From: Acidobacteriota bacterium
Lineage (GTDB): Bacteria; Acidobacteriota; Blastocatellia; RBC074
Reading direction: 5' to 3'
Assembly: GCA_016710075.1 (NCBI GenBank)
Contig: JADJLO010000041.1
Location: 186,001 to 250,000, forward strand
DNA length: 64,000 bases
Shown here one piece after another: positions 9,592 to 19,809 of the stretch. The number at the start of each line of letters is the position of its first letter. The first letter of the stretch is position 1. The notes under the pieces were generated by a model. The model saw nothing but the letters and a program-made list of their open reading frames with translations, searched no databases and was not told the origin of the DNA. A program made the translations under genes and the position numbers.

Positions 9592-9635
9592 TACGAGCAG
9601 GGGTGCAAAGCGTCGCGTTTGCGCCCCTGCTCGTA
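9592..9635. repeat. Palindrome between convergent genes
   Basis: TACGAGCAGGGG...CCCCTGCTCGTA: a near-perfect 44-bp inverted repeat centred in the 89-bp gap between two convergent genes. The outer bases resemble the 'TACGAGCGGGAGCG' arms of the element at 4793. It may act as a bidirectional transcription stop, but no T-tract follows, so this is uncertain. Confidence 0.7.
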
Positions 9636-9650
9636 ATTCCTGAGTAAACT

Positions 9651-10994
9651 TTAGACTTTCTTCGCGATCTTGTAGAGCTTGGTAGCAGTGCGAATGAGCA
9701 GGCTCCCTCTGACGATTGCGGGGGTGGCCATGCACATCTCATCGAGCGAGTTTTTGCCGACGAGTTTGAACTCAGGGCCGGCCTGAACAACAAAGGTATC
9801 CCCGTCTTCGCTGAGGCAGAAGATCTTGCCGTTATAGGCCCAGGGAGATGACGTGAAGGCGCCCGCAGCCGGGTCGAAGCGATTCTTACCGTATACCTCT
9901 TTTCCTGTCCTCGCATCGTTAGCCGTGAAGAACCCCCTGTCATAAAGCGTGTAATAAATATCTCCGTAGATGATGGGAGTCGGGTTGTATGGCCCGCCCT
10001 GCGGCAGGTACCAGGCGATGTATTGATTGCTGGTCTCACCCTGTTTGAGAGAAATGTCGCCGGTTGCGCCGGAGCGTATTGCATATACCGGCCGGTGCTG
10101 ATCTCCGACATACCCTGAAGAAATGTAAAGAAGATCGAACTTGGAAAACGGAGTGGGAATGACAATCGAGGACATCCCCTTGTACTCCCAGAGCACCTTG
10201 CCGTCCAGATCGTATGACCTGACGACTTTTGTCGCAGGCACTATGAGCTCGGTCCTCTGCTTGTTTTCCCAGATATATGGCGTCACCCAGTTGGTGCCGA
10301 TTTCACGCTCGGCTTTCCAGATCTGTTTGCCGGTCTTCTTGTCATAGGCGGCGAGGAAAGACTGCTCGTCGTTATCGTTGACGACGTAGACCCTGTCCTT
10401 GTAGACCACTGGTGAGGCTGCGGTTCCCCAACCGAAGCGTGTCTTCCTGGGTTCGTACAACTGCTGCCAGAGCGGCTTCCCGGCCATATCGAAACAGAAA
10501 AGACCGACGTTGCCGAACAGGGCATAGACCCTTTCGCCATCAGTGGCGGGCGTCTCTGAAGCGTAGGTGTTTTTGAGATGATGCGGCATCTTCGGCGCGC
10601 CTTTGAAAACTTCGCGCTCCCACAAGGTCTTGCCGGTCTTGAAATCAAGGCAATAAACTACCCAACGATGATCATTCTGGGGAAGGTCGTAGCGCTCACC
10701 TCCGAAATACAACCCCTTCTTCGGTACTTCCGTCTGGCCGGTGCTGACCACTGAGGTGACAAAGACCTTGTCCCCCCAGACTATCGGGGATGACCACCCT
10801 GTCCCCGCAATGTCGGCCTTCCAAACAACATTTTCAGTCGCGCTCCATTTGTCGGGGAGTGTCGAGTCCTCCTCGGCCACACCCATGGAGTTCGCTCCGC
10901 GGAACTGCGGCCAGTTCTCATTCTTTCTCTTTTCGGGAGCGGCGAAAAATACGGGAACGATCAACAATAAAGTCAGTAATATCCTCGGGATCAT
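9651..10994 (-). CDS. Secreted PQQ-binding-like beta-propeller protein
   Basis: 447 residues with a signal peptide (MIPRILLTLLLIVPVFFAAP), then WPQFRGANSMGVAEE, the usual start of this outer-membrane/periplasmic propeller group. Successive blades carry the PQQ-like pattern (YCLDFKTGKTLWEREV, AAYDKKTGKQIWKAERE, YDLDGKVLWEYKG, DARTGKEVYGKNRF). No quinoprotein dehydrogenase active-site cysteine pair or domain is seen, so it is more likely a binding or scaffold protein than an enzyme. GAGGTGG precedes the ATG. It is last in the minus-strand series after the ferredoxin, about 100 bases away and separated by AT-rich repeats; co-transcription is uncertain. Confidence 0.88.
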   Translation of the reverse strand: MIPRILLTLLLIVPVFFAAPEKRKNENWPQFRGANSMGVAEEDSTLPDKWSATENVVWKADIAGTGWSSPIVWGDKVFVTSVVSTGQTEVPKKGLYFGGERYDLPQNDHRWVVYCLDFKTGKTLWEREVFKGAPKMPHHLKNTYASETPATDGERVYALFGNVGLFCFDMAGKPLWQQLYEPRKTRFGWGTAASPVVYKDRVYVVNDNDEQSFLAAYDKKTGKQIWKAEREIGTNWVTPYIWENKQRTELIVPATKVVRSYDLDGKVLWEYKGMSSIVIPTPFSKFDLLYISSGYVGDQHRPVYAIRSGATGDISLKQGETSNQYIAWYLPQGGPYNPTPIIYGDIYYTLYDRGFFTANDARTGKEVYGKNRFDPAAGAFTSSPWAYNGKIFCLSEDGDTFVVQAGPEFKLVGKNSLDEMCMATPAIVRGSLLIRTATKLYKIAKKV

Positions 10995-11011
10995 CAGCCA
11001 CCTCAGCTTTT

Positions 11012-11099
11012 TAAGCAGTTTAAAGTTCGAAGTTTAAAGTTCAAAATTCAAAGTTTAAAGACCTGTTTTCTTCTATAGCTCAACTTTAAACTTTGGACT
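11012..11099. repeat. AT-rich dispersed repeat ('AGTTTAAAGTTCAAA' units)
   Basis: Several copies of AGTTTAAAGTTC/AAAGTTTAAAG fill the gap between the ferredoxin and the propeller gene, and the complementary form (AACTTTAAACTTTGGAC) closes the stretch. The same units occur at 14473-14600 and near 59945, so this is a dispersed intergenic repeat. Confidence 0.75.
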
Positions 11100-11330
11100 T
11101 CAACCGTTGTTGCCAATTGCATCTACAGGACAGGAACTCATCGCCTCGCGGCAAAGTTCCAATTCCCTGGCATTATCGGGCTGTTTGTAGACGTATGAAT
11201 ATCCTTTTTTGGTCTCTCGGGTAAAGTTATACGGCGCTATTTCGCGACAAATATCGCAATCTATGCATTGAGAGTCAACGTAAAATGCGCCCTGCTCGTT
11301 CTCGGGCATCTTTGAAGTTGGATCAGCCAT
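11100..11330 (-). CDS. [4Fe-4S] ferredoxin
   Basis: 76 residues. CIDCDIC (C-x2-C-x2-C) plus a distant SSCPVDAI supplies four cysteines for one [4Fe-4S] cluster; the sequence around them (FYVDSQCIDCDICREIAPYNF) is that of single-cluster bacterial ferredoxins. Electron carrier, cytoplasmic. It lies 241 bases downstream of lipA on the same strand. LipA is a radical-SAM enzyme that needs a reductant, so this may be its electron donor, though the low-complexity stretch between the two genes leaves operon structure open. No clear Shine-Dalgarno is seen before the ATG. Confidence 0.9.
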   Translation of the reverse strand: MADPTSKMPENEQGAFYVDSQCIDCDICREIAPYNFTRETKKGYSYVYKQPDNARELELCREAMSSCPVDAIGNNG

Positions 11331-11337
11331 AATAATG

Positions 11338-11571
11338 AAGAATTAAGAATGCAGAATAAGAATGAAGAATGTGGAATGCAGAATGTGGGACATTGATGCA
11401 ATCTTTTCAAGCCACTGAGTCTACTTCATAATTTAATCCTAAATGCACATTCGAACCATTCTGCATTCTTCATTCTTAATTCTTCATTCTCCATTCTTCA
11501 TTCTCCATTCTCCATTCTTCATTCTCCATTCTCCATTCTTCATTCTCCTTCTCCATTCTTCATTCTTCATT

Positions 11572-11575
<4 letters not shown>
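11338..11575. repeat. Low-complexity 'GAATGAAGAAT / CATTCTTCATTCTCC' repeat
   Basis: The left half (11338-11390) is built of GAATGAAGAATG/GCAGAATG units; the right half (11455-11575) is a run of CATTCTTCATTCTCC-type units of opposite sense, so the whole can fold back. It separates lipA from the ferredoxin. A short version is present at 19785-19840. It is not protein-coding, although it yields a Leu/His/Ser/Phe-rich open frame. Confidence 0.85.
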
Positions 11576-12462
<887 letters not shown>

Positions 12463-12475
12463 AATAAAAATTTCT

Positions 12476-13773
12476 TCAATGGTGATGCGGCGTCAGCGTA
12501 GTGTCTATCGGCGCAATGACCTCATTTCCCGCCTCGTTGAATTCGCCTTCCCATTTGGCCACGACGGCTGTTGCCAGGCAGTTGCCGATGACATTGGTCG
12601 AGGTTCGGGCCATATCCATCAGTTCATCCACGCCGAGGATGACGGCTATGCCCTCGAGCGGCAGCCCGAATTGCGCGAGAGTCCCGGCCAGCACCACCAG
12701 CGAGGCTCTCGGAACGGCGGCAATACCCTTGGTGGACAACATCAGTGTCAGCACCATGAGCAGTTGCTGGCCAACGCTGAGATGGATGTTCGAAGCCTGG
12801 GCGACGAAAATAGCCGCAAGTGAAAGATAGAGCGTCGAGCCGTCCAGATTAAAGCTGTAGCCCATAGGCAGAACGAAACTGACGATCCGGCGCGGAACTC
12901 CGAGGCGCTCCATGTTCTCCAAAGCTTTGGGGAATGCCGATTCGCTCGATGTGGTCGTGAATGCAAGCAGCGCGGGCTCCTTGACCAGCGAGATGAAGCG
13001 GCGGATCGGAAGCTTGATCATCAGCGCCACCGGCAGAAGCACCAGAATAATGAAGAAAAACAGAGCTCCGTAAAGGGTGAGAATCAGCATCCCCAGATTT
13101 ACCAGAACTCCAACCCCCTTGCTGCCGACCGTATAGGCCATGGCCGCTCCCACGCCATAGGGGGCAAAAAGCATGACGTAGTTGGTAAATTTAAACATCG
13201 CCTCCGATAGAGACTCGCAGAAGGCAAGCATCGGCTTTCCCTTTTCGCCGCAGGCTGCAAGGGCAAGTGCAAAGATCAAACTGAAGACTACTAGCTGCAA
13301 CACATCGTTTTCAGCCATCGACTTGATCAGACTGGTGGGAAAGATGCTGACGATATGATCCTGGGCCGACATCTTGCTCGCGCGGCCGGCGATCTCCTTA
13401 GCCTCGGCGCTTTGCTCTGCCGGCAGGTTGATGCCATGACCGGGCTTGGTCAGGTTCACCGCGCCAAGGCCGATGAACAGGGCCAGCGTCGTAACGATCT
13501 CAAAATAGACGAGCGCCTTGAGGCCGATGCGACCAACCTCCTTGACCGTCCCCGCACCGGCAATGCCGACAACCAGCGTCGAAAAGAGCAGCGGCGCGAT
13601 GATCACCTTGATCAGGCTCAGAAAAACCCGGCTCATGACTCTGATCCACTGCAGCACCTGTTCCTTGGTGTGTGGATCATTATCGAAGAAACGATGCGTC
13701 AACCAGCCGACCAGAACGCCTGCTAAAAGTCCGACGAAGATCTGCTTCGTGAGGAAAGACGGAATTTTCTCAT
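12476..13773 (-). CDS. Dicarboxylate/amino acid:cation symporter (DAACS family), N-terminal frameshift
   Basis: Secondary transporter of the GltP/DctA type for glutamate, aspartate or C4-dicarboxylates, with about eight membrane segments plus two re-entrant loops. Diagnostic stretches are the serine-rich AFTTTSSESAFPKALENME (HP1) and GYSFNLDGSTLYLSLAAIFVAQ (TM7 with the NLDG substrate site). The open frame has no ATG, GTG or TTG before a TTG at 13702, inside the first helix. A one-base deletion in the A-run at 13765-13768 would restore MRKIPSFLTKQIFVGLLAGV from ATG 13773, a normal family N-terminus. It sits between lipB (35 bases) and lipA (13 bases); a link between its substrate and lipoate enzymes is only inferred from position. 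Confidence 0.87.
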
Positions 13774-13808
13774 AAGTTATTTTCTCTTTTTAACAACAAC
13801 TCCGGTTG

Positions 13809-14468
13809 TCACTGCAGGGTTTTCATCTCTCTGTTAAAGACTTCACCGAAATGGCGGTTTACATTTTCTGCCACGGTCCGGACATCCACATCTTCGCCAA
13901 CGAGTTTATTGAGCGAAGTCACGCCGTGATCACGGATTCCGCAGGGGATGATCAATTTAAAATAATCGAGATCGGTTGTGACATTGAAAGCGAAGCCGTG
14001 CATCGTCACCCATCTGGAGATCCGGACACCGATCGCGGCAAGCTTCTCGTCGCCGACCCAGATTCCGGTCAACCCGTCAATCCGCTCGGCTTTTACGCCA
14101 AAATCGGCCGCTGTCCTGATCAGAACTTCCTCCAGATCTCGGACATATTTCCGGACGTCGCATCGATCCGGCGCCAGCTTGATTATCGGATAGCCAACAA
14201 GCTGGCCCGGTCCGTGATAGGTCACATCCCCGCCGCGACCGGTTTCAAACAACTCGACCCCGAATCGAGCCCGCATCTCTTCATCGGCAAGGATATTGGC
14301 CCGGTCCGCGGCGCGCCCAAGCGTGATCACATGAGGATGCTCGAGCTGCAGAAACCGATCCTCAATCTCGTCAGCTTTTCGCTTGTCGACCAGGCACTGC
14401 TGCAACTCATGCGCCTCGGCGTATGGAATCAGCCCCAGATAACTCGTTTCACAGACACGCAACTGCAT
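13809..14468 (-). CDS. lipB: Lipoyl(octanoyl) transferase
   Basis: 219 residues. Moves octanoate from acyl carrier protein to the lipoyl domains of E2 and GcvH. The signature RGGDVTYHGPGQLVGYPI is present, followed by the catalytic lysine in DEKLAAIGVRIS and the catalytic cysteine in IIPCGIRDHGVTS. Length is normal. First of the lipB-transporter-lipA unit, and downstream of E2 and lipoamide dehydrogenase. Start ATG 14468; an AT-rich inverted repeat lies immediately upstream in place of a clear ribosome-binding site. Confidence 0.96.
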   Translation of the reverse strand: MQLRVCETSYLGLIPYAEAHELQQCLVDKRKADEIEDRFLQLEHPHVITLGRAADRANILADEEMRARFGVELFETGRGGDVTYHGPGQLVGYPIIKLAPDRCDVRKYVRDLEEVLIRTAADFGVKAERIDGLTGIWVGDEKLAAIGVRISRWVTMHGFAFNVTTDLDYFKLIIPCGIRDHGVTSLNKLVGEDVDVRTVAENVNRHFGEVFNREMKTLQ

Positions 14469-14472
14469 AAAA

Positions 14473-14600
14473 CAAAGTTCAAAGTTTAAAGATCAAAGTT
14501 TAAAGTCCGCATTCCAGATGTACGCTGCAAGGAATTGGAGCCGGAGGTCCTCCGGCTCGCCCTCCCAACGACATTAAACTTTGAACTTTAAACTTTAAAC
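14473..14600. repeat. Inverted repeat of 'AAAGTTTAAAG' units between E2 and lipB
   Basis: Units AAAGTTCAAAGTTTAAAG (14473 on) face AAACTTTGAACTTTAAAC (14576-14600). A small GC hairpin GAGCCGGAGG-TCCTCCGGCTC lies between them. It may attenuate the transcript between the two genes, but no standard terminator T-tract is visible. Confidence 0.7.
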
Positions 14601-14604
14601 AACT

Positions 14605-16021
14605 TCAGAGCACCGATGAAAAATCGGTTGTCTCCAGTGTTTTCTTAATATCAGCCATGAACTGGTCGGCGGCAGCACCGTCGATGATGCGATGATCGAA
14701 CGACAGGCTGAGCACGCCGATATGGCGGATGGCGATAGCGTCGCCATCCGGCGTCTCAATGACCCATGGTTTCTTGTGGATACCGCCGATTCCGAGGATG
14801 GCCAGCTGTGGCTGGTTGGTGATCGGAGAAGCGGTAAATCCGCCATAGAGACCGAAATTGGTGATCGAGAATGTTCCGCCGGCGACTTCATCTGGTTTGA
14901 GCTGCTTGTTGCGAGCGCGGTTGGCAAGATCCTGAGTCGATCGAGCCAGCCCCACGAGGCTCAGCGTGTCGGCCTGCTTGATGACCGGAACGATCAATCC
15001 CCAGTCGAGCGCCACGGCCATGCCGATATTGATGTCGTGCTTGTAAACAATGTTATCGCCGTCAAGCGAAGCATTGACGATCGGGTGAGCCTTCAGACTA
15101 TCGACGACCGCTTTGATGATGAACGGCATGAAGGTCAGCTTGGTGCCGTTGCGCTCCTCGAATGACTTTTTGGCCCTGTCACGCAGCCTTGCGATGTTGG
15201 TGAAATCGACCTCGAAGAATGTCGTCACGTGAGCCGAAGTGCGGCGGCTGTGAATCATGTGCTCGGCAATCTTGCGGCGCATGACCGACATCTGCTCGAT
15301 GTGGATGCGGTCGCCGGCCACCCCGGCCACCCCGGCCACCCCTGACACTCCTGTTGACGGAGGTGGAAGCGGCGGCGGAGGCGGAGCCGATGCGACCGGA
15401 GCGGGCGCAGCAGGCGCTGCCGGAACAACAGGAACAACAGGAGCAACAGGAGCGGGCGCGGGTGCCGCCCCTTTGCGGTGATCGATAAAACCGAGAATGT
15501 CGTCCTTGGTAATCCTGCCGCCGATCCCTGTTCCGGCGACTTCTTCCAGATTGACTCCGTGTTCGCGGGCAATGTTGCGAACCAGCGGAGACGAACGCAC
15601 CTTCTTGCTCTCGCCTGAAGCCGCGGCAGGAACAGCCGGCGCCGCCGGCGCCGCAGGTGCAGCGGGGGCAGCAGGCAGCCGGAGGGGCAGGTGCAGCGGG
15701 TGCTGGAGCAGGCGTCGGTGCCGGTGCCGGGACTGGTTCAGGCGCAGGAGCCGCAGGCGCAGGAGCGCCGGCACCGGCTTCGCCGGCTGCGCCGAGCCGC
15801 GCAATCACTGCGTTGACCAGAACCGTATCACCTTCTTTGGCCAGTATCTCGATGAGCACGCCGGCCGACGGAGACGGAATTTCCGCGTCGACCTTGTCGG
15901 TGGAGATTTCGAGCAACGGTTCATCCCGCTGCACGCTGTCACCGACCTGCTTCAACCATTTGACAATCGTTCCCTCAGCGATGGATTCACCCATCTGGGG
16001 CATCAGAACATCTGTAGCCAT
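14605..16021 (-). CDS. Dihydrolipoamide acyltransferase (E2 of a 2-oxoacid dehydrogenase), frameshifted
   Basis: Order: one lipoyl domain (residues about 2-77, lysine in STDKVDAEI); a long Ala/Pro linker; a peripheral-subunit-binding domain (SSPLVRNIAREHGVNLEEVAG); a second Ala/Pro linker; and the catalytic CAT domain ending in the acyltransferase motif DHRIIDGAAADQF. The N-terminal frame (from ATG 16021, AAGGAG upstream) and the C-terminal frame (open from 15804 to the stop at 14605) meet in the Ala/Pro linker near 15674-15680, where one missing base explains the break. Whether it serves pyruvate, 2-oxoglutarate or branched-chain acids cannot be settled; no E1 gene is in the window. Lipoamide dehydrogenase precedes it by 150 bases. 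Confidence 0.92.
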
Positions 16022-16171
16022 TAATCTCTCCTTGAATCATGACATTTGTGTTAGTTGTCAGTATGGAAATCAGTTTTAAACAAAAATTTTCAAAGCTTGT
16101 ATCAGCACAATAAAAAACAAAAAGCTGAAAACTGTTACCCCACATCGAATAACTGACAACTGGCAACTGAA

Positions 16172-17572
16172 CTAAATACTTGTAGCCATGCCGTGGACGG
16201 CTTCAGCAGCCTCCATCACGGCTTCAGACAATGTCGGATGAGCGTGCATGATATGGCCAAGCTCCTCGGCGGTCGCTTCGAGTCCCATTGCGACACAGGC
16301 TTCAGCCAGAAGATCGGTCGCATGAGGACCGATGATGTGCACACCCAGGACTTCATCATGTTTGGCATCGGTGACAACCTTGACGAACCCTTCGGTCTCG
16401 CCGAGGATGATCGCCTTTCCCAGAGCAGAGAACGGGAACTTGCCGACCTTGACCTGGTATCCCTTCTCTTTGGCCTTCTGCTCGGTCAGACCGACGCTGC
16501 CGATTTCAGGCTCGCAATAAGTGCAGTTGGGAACGAGGTTGTAGTTGATCGGGCGCGGATTGCGTCCTGCAATATGTTCAGCCGCGACGCAACCTTCCTT
16601 CGAGGCGACGTGAGCCAGCCATGGTGTCGGAACCACGTCCCCGATAGCGTATACATTGGGCTCGGCCGTGCGCATGAACTCATCGATCCTGATGTAGCCG
16701 CGATCGACTTCGACGCGGGTGTTTTCGAGCCCGAGACCGTCAGTGTATGGCCGGCGACCGACGGCGACCAGAAGGGTTTCGGCCTTGAGAGTACCCTGCT
16801 TTCCATCCGCGCCGGTGAAGGTGATTTCAACATCATCCTTGTTGACCTTCGCGGATTCGAAACGAGTGCTGGTCATGACATTGATTCCGCGCTTGCGAAA
16901 AGCTTTCTGAAGCTCGGCCGATGTCTCTTCGTCCTCGATCGGAACTACTCGCGGCAGCAGTTCGACAACCGTCACATCCGATCCAAAGCGTTTGAAGACC
17001 GAGGCGAACTCAACGCCGACGGCACCCGCGCCAAGCACGATCATCGATTTCGGAACGTGATCGAAATCGAGCAGCTCGTCGCTGGTCACTATCCGATTGG
17101 ACTTGACCTCCATTCCTGGAAGCAGGCGCGGAGCCGATCCGGTTGCGATGATCACGTTTTTTGTCGCCACTTCCTGGACTTTGCCTGCCGCATCGGTGAC
17201 GGAGACGCGCCCCTTGCCTTCGAGCTTGCCGTGCCCTTTGAAGACCGTGATCTTGTGTTTTTTCATCAGGTAGCCGACTCCACCCGCCAGTTTGGCCACA
17301 ACCTTGTTCTTGCGGGTCATCACCTGAGGGAAATTGAGCTTGAATCCTTCGACGCTGACTCCAAACTCGTCGGGATGCGAAATCAGCTCATAAACGTGAG
17401 CGGAATGAAGCAACTCTTTGGTGGGAATGCAGCCCCTGAGAAGACAGGTGCCGCCGAGATCCTTGTCTTTTTCTATGATCGCGGTCTTGAGACCGACCTG
17501 AGCGGCGCGTATAGCCGCGACATAACCACCCGGCCCGGCCCCTATAATAGTCACATCAAACTGTTCTGCCAT
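16172..17572 (-). CDS. lpdA: Dihydrolipoyl dehydrogenase (E3)
   Basis: 466 residues. Flavoprotein that reoxidises dihydrolipoamide with NAD+. N-terminal FAD motif IIGAGPGGYVAAIRAAQ; redox disulfide C43/C48 in GGTCLLRGCIPTK; NAD motif VLGAGAVGVEFASVF; second FAD motif AIGDVVPTPWLAHVA; C-terminal catalytic His-Glu in HAHPTLSEAVMEAAEA. The start is set at ATG 17572 (MAEQFDVTII) because AAGGAG lies four bases upstream; the frame is open eight codons further. First gene of the lipoate-related series. The residues between the redox cysteines (LLRG instead of the usual NVG-type loop) are slightly atypical. Confidence 0.96.
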   Translation of the reverse strand: MAEQFDVTIIGAGPGGYVAAIRAAQVGLKTAIIEKDKDLGGTCLLRGCIPTKELLHSAHVYELISHPDEFGVSVEGFKLNFPQVMTRKNKVVAKLAGGVGYLMKKHKITVFKGHGKLEGKGRVSVTDAAGKVQEVATKNVIIATGSAPRLLPGMEVKSNRIVTSDELLDFDHVPKSMIVLGAGAVGVEFASVFKRFGSDVTVVELLPRVVPIEDEETSAELQKAFRKRGINVMTSTRFESAKVNKDDVEITFTGADGKQGTLKAETLLVAVGRRPYTDGLGLENTRVEVDRGYIRIDEFMRTAEPNVYAIGDVVPTPWLAHVASKEGCVAAEHIAGRNPRPINYNLVPNCTYCEPEIGSVGLTEQKAKEKGYQVKVGKFPFSALGKAIILGETEGFVKVVTDAKHDEVLGVHIIGPHATDLLAEACVAMGLEATAEELGHIMHAHPTLSEAVMEAAEAVHGMATSI

Positions 17573-17802
17573 TATTCTCCTTCCGATTTCCTGCAATCAA
17601 AGACAAATCGAACTGGTTTATTTTATTAATGTATAAATCGTCTGCTGAATATCGGGTCTGTCATTGCGGAAGCAAACTGTGATGATAAACAGCAGCCTCG
17701 GTTTTTGCAAAGGACATCCTTTCATTCCTCCGTTGGCGGAAAGGCTCTGTTAGTTAAAAGGTTTTAGCAGTCGCTTTTTCCAAATCGCATCAAATTTGCG
17801 AC

Positions 17803-17953
17803 CTCCATGGAGTGCGGCGACTTGTCGCCGCTTTGGTATTGTTCCAAAAGTCCCGTTAAATTGGTGGGTGGCTTGCGGTGGATTCGATTTTTCTCGATAT
17901 TTGAGAGGCAAAAGGACTACCAAAGCGGCGACAGGTCGCCGCACTCCATGGAG
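17803..17953. repeat. 36-bp inverted repeat with 'CTCCATGGAGTGCGGCGAC' arms
   Basis: Arms 17803-17838 and 17918-17953 are complementary except at one position (GACTTGTC against GACAGGTC); each arm contains the small palindrome CTCCATGGAG. The sub-motif GGAGTGCGGCG also forms the outer arms of the element at 4723-4993. It lies in the 548-bp gap between lpdA and the gene at 18121, in which I see no other feature. REP/MITE-like. Confidence 0.85.
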
Positions 17954-18120
17954 TCGGCCTGCTTTCAAGTATCATCGAATCACCAGTTCAGGCTTTAAAA
18001 TTTCCGCACCGGAGATTCATTCTCCCCTTCGCTGCAAATTGTTTTGAAGCGGAAGGATTAAGGTTTAAAGTCTAATCTGGTGTAGCGTCTTAAATTTAAC
18101 AAAAAACATGGAGGCCCACC

Positions 18121-19701
18121 TTGAAACCAGACTTTCGCTTGATCAATTACCGTGGCACGGAGTTAAGAGTGATTGGCTTTAAGTTTTTTTTATTGCTGGC
18201 GACTCTATGCTTTTCATATGCAATTGTATTTTCCCAGAAAGCTCCGGCGGCCGATCCAAAACCATCACCCTCGCCATCTCCATCGCCTGCTGCCGATCAA
18301 AAAACCGGTGCGGGGGCGGCTGCTCAAGCTGAACTCACGGTCGATCCGGCTGAGATCACCATCTCGACGATACGCGGCGATGATCAATCGAGAAGCAGGC
18401 TGATCAGCTCAAAAGGCTCGATTAAAGAGATCAGAATCATTCCGCTCGATCTCGAAACCGAGAGCAAAAGATCTGTCTTTCCCGCATCCGCCATCAACAT
18501 CGATCCTCAAGTCAAAGCTCAAAAGAGTCAGGACGGTTACCTGCTTCAGCTCTCAAGCGAGTCGATGGCCCTCCCTTTAAACTTCAAGATGGGAAATGCC
18601 CCGAGCAATGAATACAAGGGAGAGATACGTATCGAATATGAGGGTGGAAAAAAATCCGTTCCGGTGACCATCAGAATCAAGGATCGCCCCGGTCCGCCGC
18701 TTCTGGTGCTGTTGACAGGCATATTGCTCGGCATCATCGTCACGCGTTATCGCGAAAAGGGTAAACCCAGAGACGAGCTCATGGTTCGCATCGGAAAACT
18801 CAGAACCAGAATCAACGCAGATCCCGAACTCGATCAGAATTTCAAAAGCCGGATTGAAGCCTTGTTGATTGAGGCCGGTTCCCTGCTCGGGACGGACAAG
18901 TTTGAGGATGCCGGCAAGACGATGAAGACGGCCGAAGACATAATGGACAAGTGGCTCAAAGGCCGGGAAGACTGGCTGTCCCAGTTCAAGTACCGTCAAG
19001 ACATGATGGAAAAGGTGCGTGAATTCGGCGAGCCGGCCTCGATGCAGCCTTACATTCTTGCCGTCTGGCGGGGCCTGGAGGATGCAGGCCGCGACGCCTC
19101 GGATGAGGATCCCTCCAAACTCAGGAAGAAGCTTGACGACCTTTCTCAGCAGCTCAATCGCTACAACAAGATGACCTCGATGTTGGAAAAAATGTCATCG
19201 GTGATCGACGAGGTGGATGAGGGCGAGAAGGGTGACTGGCCGGACAAAGTTGCTCAGTGGGCGGCTCAATTGAACGGCATGAAGCCTGACGATGAGGCGA
19301 CTTTCAAGACCATGTCCGAAACTGTCGAATCGGCAATGAAAGAAGTTCAAAAAGCCGCCGCCCAAAAACCCGGGGCAACCGCGAAAGGTTCTTTCAGTTT
19401 TGGCGCAGTTACAGACGGGGCGGGCATCATGCCCGGCGCACCTTCGACCAGAGCCCGGATTGAAGAAGAGATAAAAGCCAGGGATGCCGAGTGGAGATTG
19501 AAGTTGTTCAAACGAGTGACTTTTGTAATCGCAGTATCACTCATGGCCGCCGCCGGATTCAGCGAACTTTATATCTCCAAACCGACCTTCGGAGCCAATG
19601 CTTGGAGCGATTATTTCTCACTGCTGGCCTGGGGATTCGGCGCCGAGGCGACCCGATCTTCAGTGACCGAACTGATGAAAACTTGGGGGAATCGGGCGTG
19701 A
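18121..19701 (+). CDS. Membrane-anchored protein of unknown function (Ser/Pro linker, beta domain, coiled coil)
   Basis: 526 residues; I do not recognise a family. TTG 18121 is chosen because GGAGG lies six bases before it. Order: hydrophobic export or anchor segment (about 20-38), a Pro/Ser-repeat and Ala-rich linker (about 45-70), a probable extracytoplasmic beta-sandwich (about 70-190; LTVDPAEITISTIRGDD...), a membrane segment (PPLLVLLTGILLGIIVTRY), a long charged, largely helical and coiled-coil part (about 215-400), then two C-terminal hydrophobic stretches (VTFVIAVSLMAAAGFSELYI and a weaker one). This suggests a protein that couples an outside domain to a cytoplasmic coiled coil. It stands alone; a 34-base G-run follows its stop. 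Confidence 0.75.
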   Translation: MKPDFRLINYRGTELRVIGFKFFLLLATLCFSYAIVFSQKAPAADPKPSPSPSPSPAADQKTGAGAAAQAELTVDPAEITISTIRGDDQSRSRLISSKGSIKEIRIIPLDLETESKRSVFPASAINIDPQVKAQKSQDGYLLQLSSESMALPLNFKMGNAPSNEYKGEIRIEYEGGKKSVPVTIRIKDRPGPPLLVLLTGILLGIIVTRYREKGKPRDELMVRIGKLRTRINADPELDQNFKSRIEALLIEAGSLLGTDKFEDAGKTMKTAEDIMDKWLKGREDWLSQFKYRQDMMEKVREFGEPASMQPYILAVWRGLEDAGRDASDEDPSKLRKKLDDLSQQLNRYNKMTSMLEKMSSVIDEVDEGEKGDWPDKVAQWAAQLNGMKPDDEATFKTMSETVESAMKEVQKAAAQKPGATAKGSFSFGAVTDGAGIMPGAPSTRARIEEEIKARDAEWRLKLFKRVTFVIAVSLMAAAGFSELYISKPTFGANAWSDYFSLLAWGFGAEATRSSVTELMKTWGNRA

Positions 19702-19705
19702 ATGA

Positions 19706-19742
<37 letters not shown>

Positions 19743-19809
19743 GAGTTAAGAGTGTCCTGAGTGCTGAGTCAGGACAGCACCTCGCATTCTTTCATTCTCC
19801 TTCTCCATT

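Noticed and set aside
15257..15481. Gly/Ala/Thr-rich collagen-like frame
   Set aside because: Antisense of the Ala/Pro linker of E2.
16193..17629. 478-codon open frame on the plus strand
   Set aside because: Lies fully antisense to lpdA, whose protein is complete and conserved; the plus-strand translation shows no family features.
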